Source: Pontibacterium sp049603715 (GTDB lineage: Bacteria; Pseudomonadota; Gammaproteobacteria; Pseudomonadales; Balneatricaceae). Taken from it: DNA of 64,000 nucleotides. The notes under the pieces were generated by a model that was not told the origin of the DNA, did no database searches, and saw nothing but the letters and a program-made list of their open reading frames with translations. Location: contig JBMYSW010000014.1 of NCBI GenBank assembly GCA_049603715.1, positions 1 through 64,000 on the forward strand, given 5' to 3'. Numbering within the stretch: the stretch's first letter is position 1; every line of letters starts with the position of its first letter. A program made the translations under genes and the position numbers. Of this stretch, positions 8,919 through 16,856 are shown piece by piece.

Positions 8919-9692
8919 ATGGCATCACATCAGTTACCTTGGAAAACGGCATGGATTACCGGTGCAGGCAAAGGCATTGGGCGTGCGTTGGCACAGGCCC
9001 TTTGTGAACGAGGTGTAACCGTTTACGCGTCCAGTCGAACCCTAGACGACCTTATGGCCTTGGCGAACGATTGCTTTGACCTAACAGGCTCAGTGGTGCC
9101 CTGCCCACTGGATATTACTGATAAAGAGGCTGTTGTGGGTTTGATCCATCGATTTGGTGATGACCTCGCTTTCCCAGATTTAACCGTGCTAAATGCGGGC
9201 ACTCATTTCCCGACGCCTGTGTTAGAGGCTAGCGTTGATGACGTGGACGCGATAATGCGCGTGAACTATTTAGGCACCGTGAATTGCTTTTTACCTTTGG
9301 TGCAGTCGTTTAAGGCGGCGGGGCATAGGGGACAAGTGGCTGTGGTGGCTTCTGTTGCTGGTTATCGAGGTTTGAAAACAGCAGCTGCCTATGGCGCAAG
9401 TAAGGCGGCACTGATTAACTTTTGCGAGGCTGCAAAACCCGAGCTCGATGAGCATGGCACTTCGCTACACTTAGTGAACCCTGGGTTTGTACGTACCCCG
9501 TTAACCGATAAAAACACCTTCGAGATGCCACATTTAGTAGAGCCAGAAGACGCGGCTCGTTTTATGATAGATGGACTAGAGGCGAGGTCGTTTGAGGTAA
9601 GCTTTCCTCGTGCTTTCGTGCGACAGCTTAAGCTGATGCGGTTGTTACCCTACCGTTGGTTTTTTCCATTGATTAAAAAGGCGACACAATAA
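8919..9692 (+). CDS. short-chain dehydrogenase/reductase (SDR) of the cfa-chrR lipid cluster
   Basis: A 257-residue classical SDR: NAD(P)-binding TGAGKGIG at 14-21, NAG motif (LNAGTHF), catalytic Ser in VASVAGY and YGASK with Tyr near 158. It probably oxidises or reduces a lipid-derived carbonyl or alcohol. The ATG at 8919 follows ACGGAGG. Its stop overlaps the start of the SnoaL-like gene by one base. SDR, SnoaL-like, FAD oxidoreductase, DUF1365, Cfa and DUF3833 genes occur together in many Vibrio and related genomes near photolyase and ChrR genes. The reaction is unknown. Confidence 0.82.
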   Translation: MASHQLPWKTAWITGAGKGIGRALAQALCERGVTVYASSRTLDDLMALANDCFDLTGSVVPCPLDITDKEAVVGLIHRFGDDLAFPDLTVLNAGTHFPTPVLEASVDDVDAIMRVNYLGTVNCFLPLVQSFKAAGHRGQVAVVASVAGYRGLKTAAAYGASKAALINFCEAAKPELDEHGTSLHLVNPGFVRTPLTDKNTFEMPHLVEPEDAARFMIDGLEARSFEVSFPRAFVRQLKLMRLLPYRWFFPLIKKATQ

Positions 9693-10114
9693 TGTTGTTA
9701 ACCCTTGATGCTGAGCGTTATGTCAATGCACTGCAAAACCTGTCTGAAGATAACTTAAGTCAGTTTTTAACTCTGCTTGACGAGGATGTGCACTTTAAAG
9801 ACCCGTTTAATGAAGGGCAGGGCACAGATTACTTTCACCATGCCATGATCGATATGTACGAAAAGCTCGATGATGTGCGCTTTGATGTATTTGAACAGTG
9901 TTATGCCGATGGCACTTTGGTGATGCATTGGGTCTATTCGGCCAAACAAAAGACCTTGGGCGAGTTTTCGTTCAAGGGGGTGAGCTGGGTTAAATTTAAC
10001 GACGAAGGCAAGGTCACTCATCACAGCGACTACTGGGATTCTGCAGAGTTGATGCAGCGTATACCCTTGTTAGGTGCGGCGGTACGCTACTTTAAACGCC
10101 AAGCGGCGATTTAG
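9692..10114 (+). CDS. SnoaL-like / NTF2-fold protein
   Basis: A 140-residue NTF2-like protein. FLTLLDEDVHFKDPFNE and WVKFNDEGKVTHHSDYWDSAELMQRIP are typical of the SnoaL-like polyketide cyclase-related group that accompanies the cfa cluster. It may bind or isomerise a lipid intermediate; no catalytic assignment is possible. It is translationally coupled to the SDR (ATG overlaps TAA) and convergent with the lipid operon. Confidence 0.78.
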   Translation: MLLTLDAERYVNALQNLSEDNLSQFLTLLDEDVHFKDPFNEGQGTDYFHHAMIDMYEKLDDVRFDVFEQCYADGTLVMHWVYSAKQKTLGEFSFKGVSWVKFNDEGKVTHHSDYWDSAELMQRIPLLGAAVRYFKRQAAI

Positions 10115-10144
10115 TCTTTTAGGCTTTTCTTTTAAGGCTTTGCA

Positions 10145-10165
10145 TGGGCTAGGTAAACTAGCCCA
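10145..10165. terminator. symmetric hairpin between convergent operons
   Basis: TGGGCTAG-GTAAA-CTAGCCCA forms an 8-bp perfect stem between the convergent SnoaL-like and DUF3833 genes. There is no strong T-tract on either side. Confidence 0.4.
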
Positions 10166-10166
10166 A

Positions 10167-10640
10167 CTAACGTTGAGCGGGCTTAAACACCAAGGTTACT
10201 GTGCCCAAGGGGATACCCCAGCGTTTGATTTTGGCGCGGTTAATTAACACCTTGTCGCTTTGTAAAAACATCCAGTCATCAAACTTAACCTTTAAATGGC
10301 CTTTACCCACTTTTAGGCGCATCGCATATTGCCAGTGAAAGGCGTTGCCGCTAACGCGACCAAAGGCCTCGCCAATTACGTCTTCAGCCTCACCTGTGTA
10401 ATAGCCATCGGCTTTGGGGTATATCTTCCAATGGCGAAAATCCGTTTCGCCATCGTCATAGATAAAGTGCTCGTCTAAGGTTAAAACCTGACCGTTAAAG
10501 TCGCCGTGAATGGCCACTTTAAACTGGCGTCGTAGGGTGCCAAAAATATCCTCAAACAAACCCCACGCCGTTACCTCTTGGCTAAAGTAATCCTCTAGCC
10601 TAAGTCTCGGTGTTCGCCCTTCAAACTGTTCGATTTTCAT
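10167..10640 (-). CDS. DUF3833 family protein
   Basis: A 157-residue protein of the DUF3833 family (LEDYFSQEVTAWGLFEDIFG; HFIYDDGETDFRHWKI; DDWMFLQSDKVLINRAKI). Many homologs carry a lipoprotein signal peptide; this one starts directly with MKIEQFEGRTP and shows none, so it is probably cytoplasmic or an accessory protein on the inner face. It is the last gene of the FAD oxidoreductase-DUF1365-Cfa operon, 20 bp after cfa. The beta-rich sequence suggests a calycin-like lipid-binding fold (inference). Confidence 0.78.
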   Translation of the reverse strand: MKIEQFEGRTPRLRLEDYFSQEVTAWGLFEDIFGTLRRQFKVAIHGDFNGQVLTLDEHFIYDDGETDFRHWKIYPKADGYYTGEAEDVIGEAFGRVSGNAFHWQYAMRLKVGKGHLKVKFDDWMFLQSDKVLINRAKIKRWGIPLGTVTLVFKPAQR

Positions 10641-10660
10641 GACCGACCAACACCCAATGG

Positions 10661-11914
10661 TTATGCAGATTGATGCTTAAGCTTGTACAGGCCAACGTTG
10701 ATAGAGCCTGATAAGAAGCCTCCTTCGCAATAGCACAAGTAATAGCGCCACAAGCGGCGGAAGCGTTCGTCAAAACCTTGTGCTTCGATACTTGGCCACA
10801 CTTCCTCAAAGCGCTGACGCCAAAGCTTAAGTGTGGTGGCGTAGTCTTGGCCGAAGAGCTCGTAGTGCACTAGCTCCAAGCCCGACTTTTCGGCAGCAGC
10901 TTTAAACGCCGGAATACTCGGTAACATGCCACCCGGAAAAATGTATCGCTGAATAAAGTCTGCGGTTTCGCGATAAGTATCAAAACGTGATTCATCAATG
11001 GTAATGACTTGTAATACCGCTGAACCGTCGGCTTTTAGGCTGCGTTTCACGGTATCAAAGTAGCTTTTCCAGTTTTCTTCGCCTACGGCTTCAAACATCT
11101 CGATAGAAGCAATGGCATCGTAGGTTTTATCAAGGTCGCGGTAGTCCTTGTGCATGGCATGGCAGCGTTCATCAAGGCCAAGCTGGTGGATTTTTTCTTG
11201 AGCGTAGGCAAGTTGCTCATGGGAAAGGGTGATACCCTCGATCGAAGCGTCGGTAGTGGCTGCACATTGGCGCATAAAACCACCCCAGCCACAGCCAATT
11301 TCAAGCACCTTATCTTTGCCCTTGAGTTCCATTAGTTCCAAGATACGAGCGTTCTTAGCATGCTGAGCGGCCACAAGGTTGGGGGAGCGGTCGTGAGTGC
11401 CTTGGGTTTTTTCGTCGAATAGCGCCGCCGAATAAGTCATGGTGTCATCAAGCCAGAGGCGATAGAAGTCGTTGCCCAAGTCGTAGTGAAACGAAATGTT
11501 CTTTTGGCTGCCTTCGCGGCTGTTGGCGTTTTTGCGATGAAACAGGTTGTCGCTCCACTGCTTTAGCCCGTTTAGCTGAGTGAGTGGGTTTAACGAGGGC
11601 TCGTTTTCAGCAGCCCATGCAATTAGCCCAGTAATGTCACGGCTGTCCCATTCGCCCGCCATGTAGCTTTCAGCCCAGCCAGTTAAGCCGCCAAACATTA
11701 AGCGCTTAAGCGGGGCATAGCTGTGTAATTGCACAAAGGCTTGCGGGCCAGGGTTTTTGCCTAGTACAACGGTTTTACCCTCGGGCAATTGCAAGTGAAG
11801 TTGGCCGTGGGTAACACGAGGTGAGACACGGCTTAGCAACCAGCGATAGACGGCTGATGGCAACAAATTAGGGCGTTCTAAAAACGAAAAGGGTGTTGCC
11901 TTAGCGAGTTTCAT
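10661..11914 (-). CDS. cfa: cyclopropane-fatty-acyl-phospholipid synthase family methyltransferase
   Basis: A 417-residue SAM-dependent enzyme of the Cfa/CMAS family: a lipid-binding N-terminal domain (about 1-130), the FHYDLGNDFYRLWLD motif, SAM motif I VLEIGCGWGG (about 203-212), the SIEMFEAVGEENW region and a C-terminal helical part. It transfers a methyl or methylene group to unsaturated acyl chains of membrane lipids. The gene overlaps the DUF1365 gene by 14 bases. In Rhodobacter sphaeroides a cfa-like gene belongs to the RpoE-ChrR singlet-oxygen regulon, and such paralogs take part in furan fatty acid synthesis; whether this one makes cyclopropanes or methylated precursors cannot be told. 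Confidence 0.88.
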   Translation of the reverse strand: MKLAKATPFSFLERPNLLPSAVYRWLLSRVSPRVTHGQLHLQLPEGKTVVLGKNPGPQAFVQLHSYAPLKRLMFGGLTGWAESYMAGEWDSRDITGLIAWAAENEPSLNPLTQLNGLKQWSDNLFHRKNANSREGSQKNISFHYDLGNDFYRLWLDDTMTYSAALFDEKTQGTHDRSPNLVAAQHAKNARILELMELKGKDKVLEIGCGWGGFMRQCAATTDASIEGITLSHEQLAYAQEKIHQLGLDERCHAMHKDYRDLDKTYDAIASIEMFEAVGEENWKSYFDTVKRSLKADGSAVLQVITIDESRFDTYRETADFIQRYIFPGGMLPSIPAFKAAAEKSGLELVHYELFGQDYATTLKLWRQRFEEVWPSIEAQGFDERFRRLWRYYLCYCEGGFLSGSINVGLYKLKHQSA

Positions 11915-12704
11915 TGGTTCGAGCTCCTGATTCAGACATTAATGTAATAGCAGGGGTGGTTTTGCGCGAATGCTTGTAAAGGGTGTAGCCCTTGCGCCAA
12001 AGGTGAAAGGCTTCCCAGTGAATGCCCGAGAACACTTTTAAGGTCATTAAAGGGTACTTTACAAAGGATGCGAGCAGTTGCTTGCCGGTAAAGGCTTTGG
12101 CCTTTCCGGTAAAACTGGCGTTTAACAGAGCACCTTGTGGCCCTGTTTCTCGAATGCAAACAGCGACCTTGTCGGCAGGGGGCTGAATGCGAAAATGGTA
12201 GTCGGCCTCTTGCTGCATAAAAGGCGATACAAAAAATAGCTTGGGGCAGCTGTGGCGGAGGACGTTGCTTGTTCCATCCACCGCAAAAACGTAACTATGG
12301 CGCTCACCAAAGGTGTTACTGACTTCGTAAACTACGGCTTTAAGTCGCTGTTGAGCGTCGTGACAAAAGTAAACCGAGAGTGGGTTAAACACAAAGCCCA
12401 GAATACGCGGATAACACAGCAGCTTAATGTGATGAGAGGCTTCTTCTAAACCCTGAGAAGCCAGCAGTTGCTCTATGTTTTGTTTAAGGCTGGAATGGTG
12501 ATCGCGGCCGTTACCGTAATCTTTTTCGTAAAATGAAAACAGGTTAAAGCGGTTAACCGAAAAGCCCTTCACTCGGTTGAGTTGGCTGAGCTCATCTAAG
12601 TCGATCAGCGCACTAAAGACCTGATAAATAAACCGATGTGGCTTGTCACCAAAGCGATGATGCATGACTTGGCCCCAATAGAGGCGTGAGTTTAGCTCTT
12701 CCAT
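11901..12704 (-). CDS. DUF1365 family protein
   Basis: A 267-residue DUF1365 protein with the hallmark N-terminal YWGQVMHHRFGDKPHRFIY and RILGFVFNPLSVYFCHD segments. It always travels with the FAD oxidoreductase and Cfa genes in such clusters; the biochemical role is unknown but presumably acts in the same lipid modification. It starts at 12704, adjoining the stop of the oxidoreductase, and overlaps cfa, so the operon is tightly coupled. Confidence 0.85.
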   Translation of the reverse strand: MEELNSRLYWGQVMHHRFGDKPHRFIYQVFSALIDLDELSQLNRVKGFSVNRFNLFSFYEKDYGNGRDHHSSLKQNIEQLLASQGLEEASHHIKLLCYPRILGFVFNPLSVYFCHDAQQRLKAVVYEVSNTFGERHSYVFAVDGTSNVLRHSCPKLFFVSPFMQQEADYHFRIQPPADKVAVCIRETGPQGALLNASFTGKAKAFTGKQLLASFVKYPLMTLKVFSGIHWEAFHLWRKGYTLYKHSRKTTPAITLMSESGARTNETR

Positions 12705-14071
12705 TAGGCGCTCAGCTTTTCTGGGTTTTGGGTTTTAAGTGGGTTAGGCCCCACAAAAATACGGGTGCTTGGGTTTTCGAGTGACCAAGGGCGCTTCATG
12801 CCGCCCAGCTGTTCGGCTACGGCCAAACCCGACTGAATGCCGTCTTCGTGGAAGCCGTAGCCAAAGTAAGCGCCGCAGAACCAAGTGTTTTGCTGCCCCT
12901 GTAGCTTCCAAAGCTCGGGCTGAGCCGCCACCGAGGTTTCATCAAACGCGGGGTGGTCGTATAAAAAGCTGGCCTTGATGCTGCCCGGTGCCGGCTCTTT
13001 AATTGGGTTTAGCGTGACAAAGTATTGGGTATCGGTATTCAGTGGTTGCAGCTCGTTCATCCAATAGGTGACACATAGCTGGCGTTGAGTGGCTTGGCTG
13101 CCCGATGCTAGGTAGTTCCACGCGCACCATGCTTTTTTGCGTTTTGGCATTAAGGCTGCGTCGGTATGCAAAATCGCCAAATTGCGCTGGTAAGGAAAGC
13201 GCGAAAGCAAACGCTTTTCGTCGGCGCTTGGCTTATCTAGCATGGCAAGGGCTTGATCTGAATGGCATGCAAACACCACATGGTCAAACTGGCGCTGCTC
13301 ACCATGAATGTTTTCGATAATGACTCGGCCGTCTTTACGAATTACTTTGGCAACATGCTGGTTTAAGATAATTTGATTGGGTTCAAACTCCGATAGAATC
13401 TTATCAACATACACTCGACTGCCACCCACAACGGTGCGCCACTGTGGGCGATCGTCCACTTGAACCAAGCCATGGTTGGCGCAAAAGCGCAAAAAGGTAA
13501 GGGCGGGGTACATCAGCATTTTTTCGATGGGTGTTGACCAGATCGCAGCGCCCATGGGTAGCAGGTGCTCGTACACAAACGTGTTACTGTAGCCATGCTT
13601 TTCAAGCAGTTCACCCAGTGATAAACCTTCAAGCTCGGCCTCAATGGCGTATGCATCGGAATGTTTGTAAAACTTTAAGATCTCGCGCAACAACTGCCAA
13701 AAGCGGGGCTTAAATAAATTGCTTCGTTGGGCAAACATGCCGTTTAAGTCGCTGCCTGAATATTCTAACTTCCCTTCGTCGATACTCACGCCGAACGTCA
13801 TGCTGGTCTCGACAGAGGGTACAGACAAGTGTTCAAAGAATTTTACGAGATTCGGGTAATTGACAGGGTTGAATACAATAAACCCTGTGTCGATAGGCAC
13901 TTCTTCACCGCCGTCTTCAACATTCACCGTGTTAGAGTGGCCACCGGCGCGATCAAGGGCCTCGATGATGGTCACCTTGTGTTGCTTGTTCAATAGCCAA
14001 GCACAGCTAAGACCCGAAATGCCGGAGCCGATAACGGCGATGTTTAAAGGGCGAAGAGGGGTGACATTCAT
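12704..14071 (-). CDS. FAD-dependent amine-oxidase-like oxidoreductase
   Basis: A 455-residue flavoprotein with an N-terminal Rossmann motif IGSGISGLSCAWLL and the dinucleotide continuation EALDRAGGHSNT. A C-terminal FAD contact YFGYGFHEDGIQSGL is present. It resembles the COG2907 proteins encoded with DUF1365 and Cfa. It likely oxidises or desaturates a membrane fatty acyl chain. I take the ATG at 14071 (AAGGAA seven bases upstream) over the ATG at 14101, which adds ten poorly conserved lysine-rich residues. First gene of the operon, about 115 bases after the predicted ECF promoter. Confidence 0.85.
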   Translation of the reverse strand: MNVTPLRPLNIAVIGSGISGLSCAWLLNKQHKVTIIEALDRAGGHSNTVNVEDGGEEVPIDTGFIVFNPVNYPNLVKFFEHLSVPSVETSMTFGVSIDEGKLEYSGSDLNGMFAQRSNLFKPRFWQLLREILKFYKHSDAYAIEAELEGLSLGELLEKHGYSNTFVYEHLLPMGAAIWSTPIEKMLMYPALTFLRFCANHGLVQVDDRPQWRTVVGGSRVYVDKILSEFEPNQIILNQHVAKVIRKDGRVIIENIHGEQRQFDHVVFACHSDQALAMLDKPSADEKRLLSRFPYQRNLAILHTDAALMPKRKKAWCAWNYLASGSQATQRQLCVTYWMNELQPLNTDTQYFVTLNPIKEPAPGSIKASFLYDHPAFDETSVAAQPELWKLQGQQNTWFCGAYFGYGFHEDGIQSGLAVAEQLGGMKRPWSLENPSTRIFVGPNPLKTQNPEKLSA

Positions 14072-14192
14072 GAGAGTTCCTTGTTGGCCTTTCTTTTTCA
14101 TGGCCTTGGTTAATGTTGAGGTTTTATAGCAGCTTAGGCATTGTTGCCAACAATTGCAGTGTAGCGTTGGCTTTTTGCTGAGCTAAGTGCCG

Positions 14193-14219
14193 TTACGACT
14201 GGGTTGGTTAAAAAGATCA
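14193..14219 (-). promoter_or_regulatory. ECF11-type promoter driving the FAD-DUF1365-cfa operon
   Basis: On the minus strand TGATC (14219-14215), 17 bases, then CGTAA (14197-14193). This matches the -35/-10 pattern known for ECF11 (RpoE/ChrR) sigma factors. It is divergent from, and has the same spacing as, the site at 14356-14382. Together they account for the 391-bp gap 14072-14462, which holds no other gene. Confidence 0.7.
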
Positions 14220-14355
14220 GGGGTTGGGAGTAAATTAACGGATATATTTTTTCGGGGGCGAAATCGCTCTGGCGTTTATTTGAGTGATGTGTGGCGAGCC
14301 CTCTCCAAGGCTGCAAATTACGATCACTTTTAATTGCTATCTATTTGATAAAAGT

Positions 14356-14382
14356 TGATCTAACTTGAGGGAATGGGCGTAA
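14356..14382 (+). promoter_or_regulatory. ECF11-type autoregulatory promoter of the sigma factor gene
   Basis: TGATC (14356-14360), 17 bases, CGTAA (14378-14382). The next base after TGATC is T, as in the divergent site. It lies about 80 bp before the sigma factor ATG and suggests that the sigma factor transcribes its own operon. Confidence 0.72.
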
Positions 14383-14462
14383 ACCTTCTTAGTTTGCAAA
14401 CAGGCGGGCTGTGGCTCGCGTCGAAGCGCATGTACGCGATAAATTTTTAAGGTAAATCAATA

Positions 14463-15044
14463 ATGGTTGCTCAAATAATACGTGTGAACCCAGAAACGGA
14501 GAAACCCGTGGAGCATTGGTCTTCGCAGCTCGTGCTGCTCGCCGAAACGAGAGATAAGAAAGTGTATGCAGGGCTGTTCAGCCACTTTGCTCCACGCTTA
14601 AAGTCTTATGCTATGCGTCTCGGCATGAATGATGTGACGGCAGAAGAAATGGCTCAAGAAGCGCTGTTAAACGTGTGGCGTAAGGCACACATGTTCAACC
14701 CGGAAAAAGCAGTTGCCAGCACATGGATATTCACTCTGACCCGAAACCTTTGTATCGACCGGATGCGCAAAGAGCAATATCCAATGGTTGAGTTACCAGA
14801 GGAGTCTATCGAGGAAGGGAGTGACCGCTTCGGCGAAAACGCCGTTGTCGCTCGCCAAGTAGCTGAGATTGTAAGTCAGTTACCCGAAAAACAAGCCGAG
14901 GTCGTTTACCGATCCTTTTACCAAGGCTTAAGTCATTCAGAAATCGCTGCCGACCTTGATATTCCATTGGGCAGCGTGAAGTCGCGCATGCGTTTGGCTT
15001 TTCAGAAGATGAAAGCGGCGTGGGGAGAGCAATATGAGCATTAA
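14463..15044 (+). CDS. rpoE: ECF sigma factor, RpoE/ECF11 (ChrR-controlled) type
   Basis: A 193-residue sigma-70 family factor with region 2 (FAPRLKSYAMRLG ... AEEMAQEALLNVWRKAHMF, then TWIFTLTRNLCIDRMRK) and region 4 (PEKQAEVVYRSFYQGLSHSEIAADLDIPLGSVKSRMRLAF). The adjacent anti-sigma is ChrR, which defines the ECF11 group that answers to singlet oxygen and related photo-oxidative stress in Rhodobacter. The ATG at 14463 follows AAGG; the 3' end overlaps chrR by 11 bases. Probable targets in the window are itself and the cfa operon, on the basis of identical promoters. Confidence 0.9.
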   Translation: MVAQIIRVNPETEKPVEHWSSQLVLLAETRDKKVYAGLFSHFAPRLKSYAMRLGMNDVTAEEMAQEALLNVWRKAHMFNPEKAVASTWIFTLTRNLCIDRMRKEQYPMVELPEESIEEGSDRFGENAVVARQVAEIVSQLPEKQAEVVYRSFYQGLSHSEIAADLDIPLGSVKSRMRLAFQKMKAAWGEQYEH

Positions 15045-15714
15045 ACATCATTTAGATTACGCCACTATCATGTCGTTCGCGGCAGGCACCTTATCGCCCG
15101 GTATTGCGATGGTGGCTTCTTGCCATATCGACAACTGCCCTCGCTGTCGTAATGCGGTAATGAAGGCGCAATCACTCGGTGGCGCGATGTTAGATACGGC
15201 ACCCACCGCTGCGATGGCTGACGATGCCCTAGATCAAGCACTGAGTAAGCTTGATCAGTTAGATGCGCTTGACGGGGGTGGCACTGAAGCAACCCAAGCT
15301 ATTGAGGCTGCTCAGCCAGCGATGCATGTGGACCCTGAAATTCCAGCACCGCTGCGACCATACCTTTCTGCATCACTGGACGACCTGAAATGGAAAACCT
15401 TAGTACCGGGGGTCAAAGTCTACGAGCTACCCGTATCGGGTAGTGACTCTGCGCGTTTGCTTAAAATCGCCCCGGGTGTGCCCATTATGCATCACGGCCA
15501 CAAAGGTACGGAGCTCACCATGGTACTGCGTGGCTCGTTTACCGACGAGATTGGCCGCTTCCAGCAGGGCGATATTGCTGACCTTGACGAACAAACTCAC
15601 CACCAACCGGTAACGGATTCGTCGCAGCCATGTATTTGCTTAGTTGCTACCGATGCACCGCTCAAATTTAGCAGCTTTGTTGGCCGATTGGTTCAGCCTC
15701 TGCTAGGGTTTTAA
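15034..15714 (+). CDS. chrR: zinc-binding anti-sigma factor ChrR with cupin domain
   Basis: A 226-residue ChrR. The N-terminal anti-sigma domain carries the zinc ligands H6, H31, C35 and C38 (in CHIDNCPRC), at the same positions as in Rhodobacter sphaeroides ChrR. The C-terminal cupin (about 105-215) has metal-type ligands in HHGHKGTELTMVLRGSF and HHQP. It sequesters the sigma factor until reactive oxygen causes release. It overlaps the sigma gene, so the pair is co-translated; a hairpin terminator follows. Confidence 0.93.
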   Translation: MSIKHHLDYATIMSFAAGTLSPGIAMVASCHIDNCPRCRNAVMKAQSLGGAMLDTAPTAAMADDALDQALSKLDQLDALDGGGTEATQAIEAAQPAMHVDPEIPAPLRPYLSASLDDLKWKTLVPGVKVYELPVSGSDSARLLKIAPGVPIMHHGHKGTELTMVLRGSFTDEIGRFQQGDIADLDEQTHHQPVTDSSQPCICLVATDAPLKFSSFVGRLVQPLLGF

Positions 15715-15738
15715 GTAACGAACTTGGTGACAAAGCCG

Positions 15739-15772
15739 CCCTCAGGTTGAACCGTCCAGCCTGAGGGTGTTT
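15739..15772 (+). terminator. terminator after rpoE-chrR
   Basis: CCCTCAGG and CCTGAGGG form an 8-bp stem around a 13-base loop, followed by TGTTTCG. The weak T-tract lowers confidence. Confidence 0.5.
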
Positions 15773-15794
15773 CGCGTTTATAAGGGGGCTCATC

Positions 15795-16763
15795 ATGGAA
15801 AACACGATGGAAACAACGCAAACAAAAATTCCCGTAGGTATTAGTGCGTGTTTAATGGGCGACGAAGTTCGTTTTAATGGCGGCCATAAACAGTCTCGCT
15901 ATTGCCGTAATGTGCTCACTGACTTTTTTGAGTTTAAAAAGTTTTGCCCTGAAGTGGCGATTGGCATGAGCATTCCGCGTGAGCCTATTCGCTTATTTGG
16001 AGAAAACGATAAGCCAAAAGCCATAGGCACGGTAGACCCAGACCTTGATGTTACCGAGCCTTTGTTGGCGCAAGGCAAAGTAGTCGCCGACGCCATGCCC
16101 GAGATTTGCGGGTATATTTTGATGAAGGGCTCCCCAAGCTGCGGTATGGAGCGGGTTAAAGTTTACAAGCACAACGGCCATGTCGAGCGTGAAGGGCAGG
16201 GTTTATTTGTTACGGCGTTACTAGAGCAGATGCCTAACTTGCCCATTGAAGAAGACGGTCGCCTTACTGACCCGATTTTGCGCGAAAACTTTATCAACCG
16301 TGTGTATGTTTATTCTGCGTGGCGTGAGTTTGTTGCTAATGAGCCGACGTTACACGGGGTTTTACAATTTCACACCCGACACAAATACATGTTGATGGCC
16401 AACTCTTATGCAGGCTATCGCGAGTTGGGCCGCTACTTGGCACAAGCGCACGATAAACCGCTCGCAGAAGTATTGGAGCATTACATCAGTCGCTTGATGG
16501 TTCATCTGACTAAGCGGGCTAAGCGCTCGGGCCATACCAACGTGTTAATGCATATTTTGGGTTACCTGAAAAAGCAGGTGGACTCAGCAAGTCGTGCCTC
16601 GATGCTAGAAACCATCCACCAATACCGCCGTGGCGAAGTGCATTTGGCTGTGCCGATTGCACTGCTCAACCATTACATTAATCAGGTGGGTGCAGACTAT
16701 ATTCGCGACCAAGTGTATCTAGACCCTTACCCTAAAGTGTTGGGTTTAAGAAACTACATTTAA
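15795..16763 (+). CDS. DUF523 + DUF1722 protein (YbgA-like)
   Basis: A 322-residue two-domain protein. The N-terminal DUF523 (about 10-165) begins PVGISACLMGDEVRFNGGHK and holds CGYILMKGSPSCGMERV. The C-terminal DUF1722/YbgA domain (about 190-310) begins FHTRHKYMLMANS. YbgA-like genes commonly lie beside phr photolyase, and in many Vibrio-like clusters beside the ChrR lipid genes; here it sits next to chrR but no photolyase gene is present in the window. Function unknown. ATG at 15795 preceded by AAGGGGG. Confidence 0.85.
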   Translation: MENTMETTQTKIPVGISACLMGDEVRFNGGHKQSRYCRNVLTDFFEFKKFCPEVAIGMSIPREPIRLFGENDKPKAIGTVDPDLDVTEPLLAQGKVVADAMPEICGYILMKGSPSCGMERVKVYKHNGHVEREGQGLFVTALLEQMPNLPIEEDGRLTDPILRENFINRVYVYSAWREFVANEPTLHGVLQFHTRHKYMLMANSYAGYRELGRYLAQAHDKPLAEVLEHYISRLMVHLTKRAKRSGHTNVLMHILGYLKKQVDSASRASMLETIHQYRRGEVHLAVPIALLNHYINQVGADYIRDQVYLDPYPKVLGLRNYI

Positions 16764-16787
16764 TCTCGCATCCGTAGCGATGAATGT

Positions 16788-16840
16788 AAAAGCCGAGCTA
16801 TTACTACCTTAACGCTAAGGATTAATCGCTCGGCTTTTTT
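16788..16840 (+). terminator. intrinsic terminator after the YbgA-like gene
   Basis: AAAGCCGAGC pairs with GCTCGGCTTT, followed by a T-tract, around a 29-base loop. It directly precedes dgt. Confidence 0.8.
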
Positions 16841-16856
16841 GTTGTAGGAGACCGCT

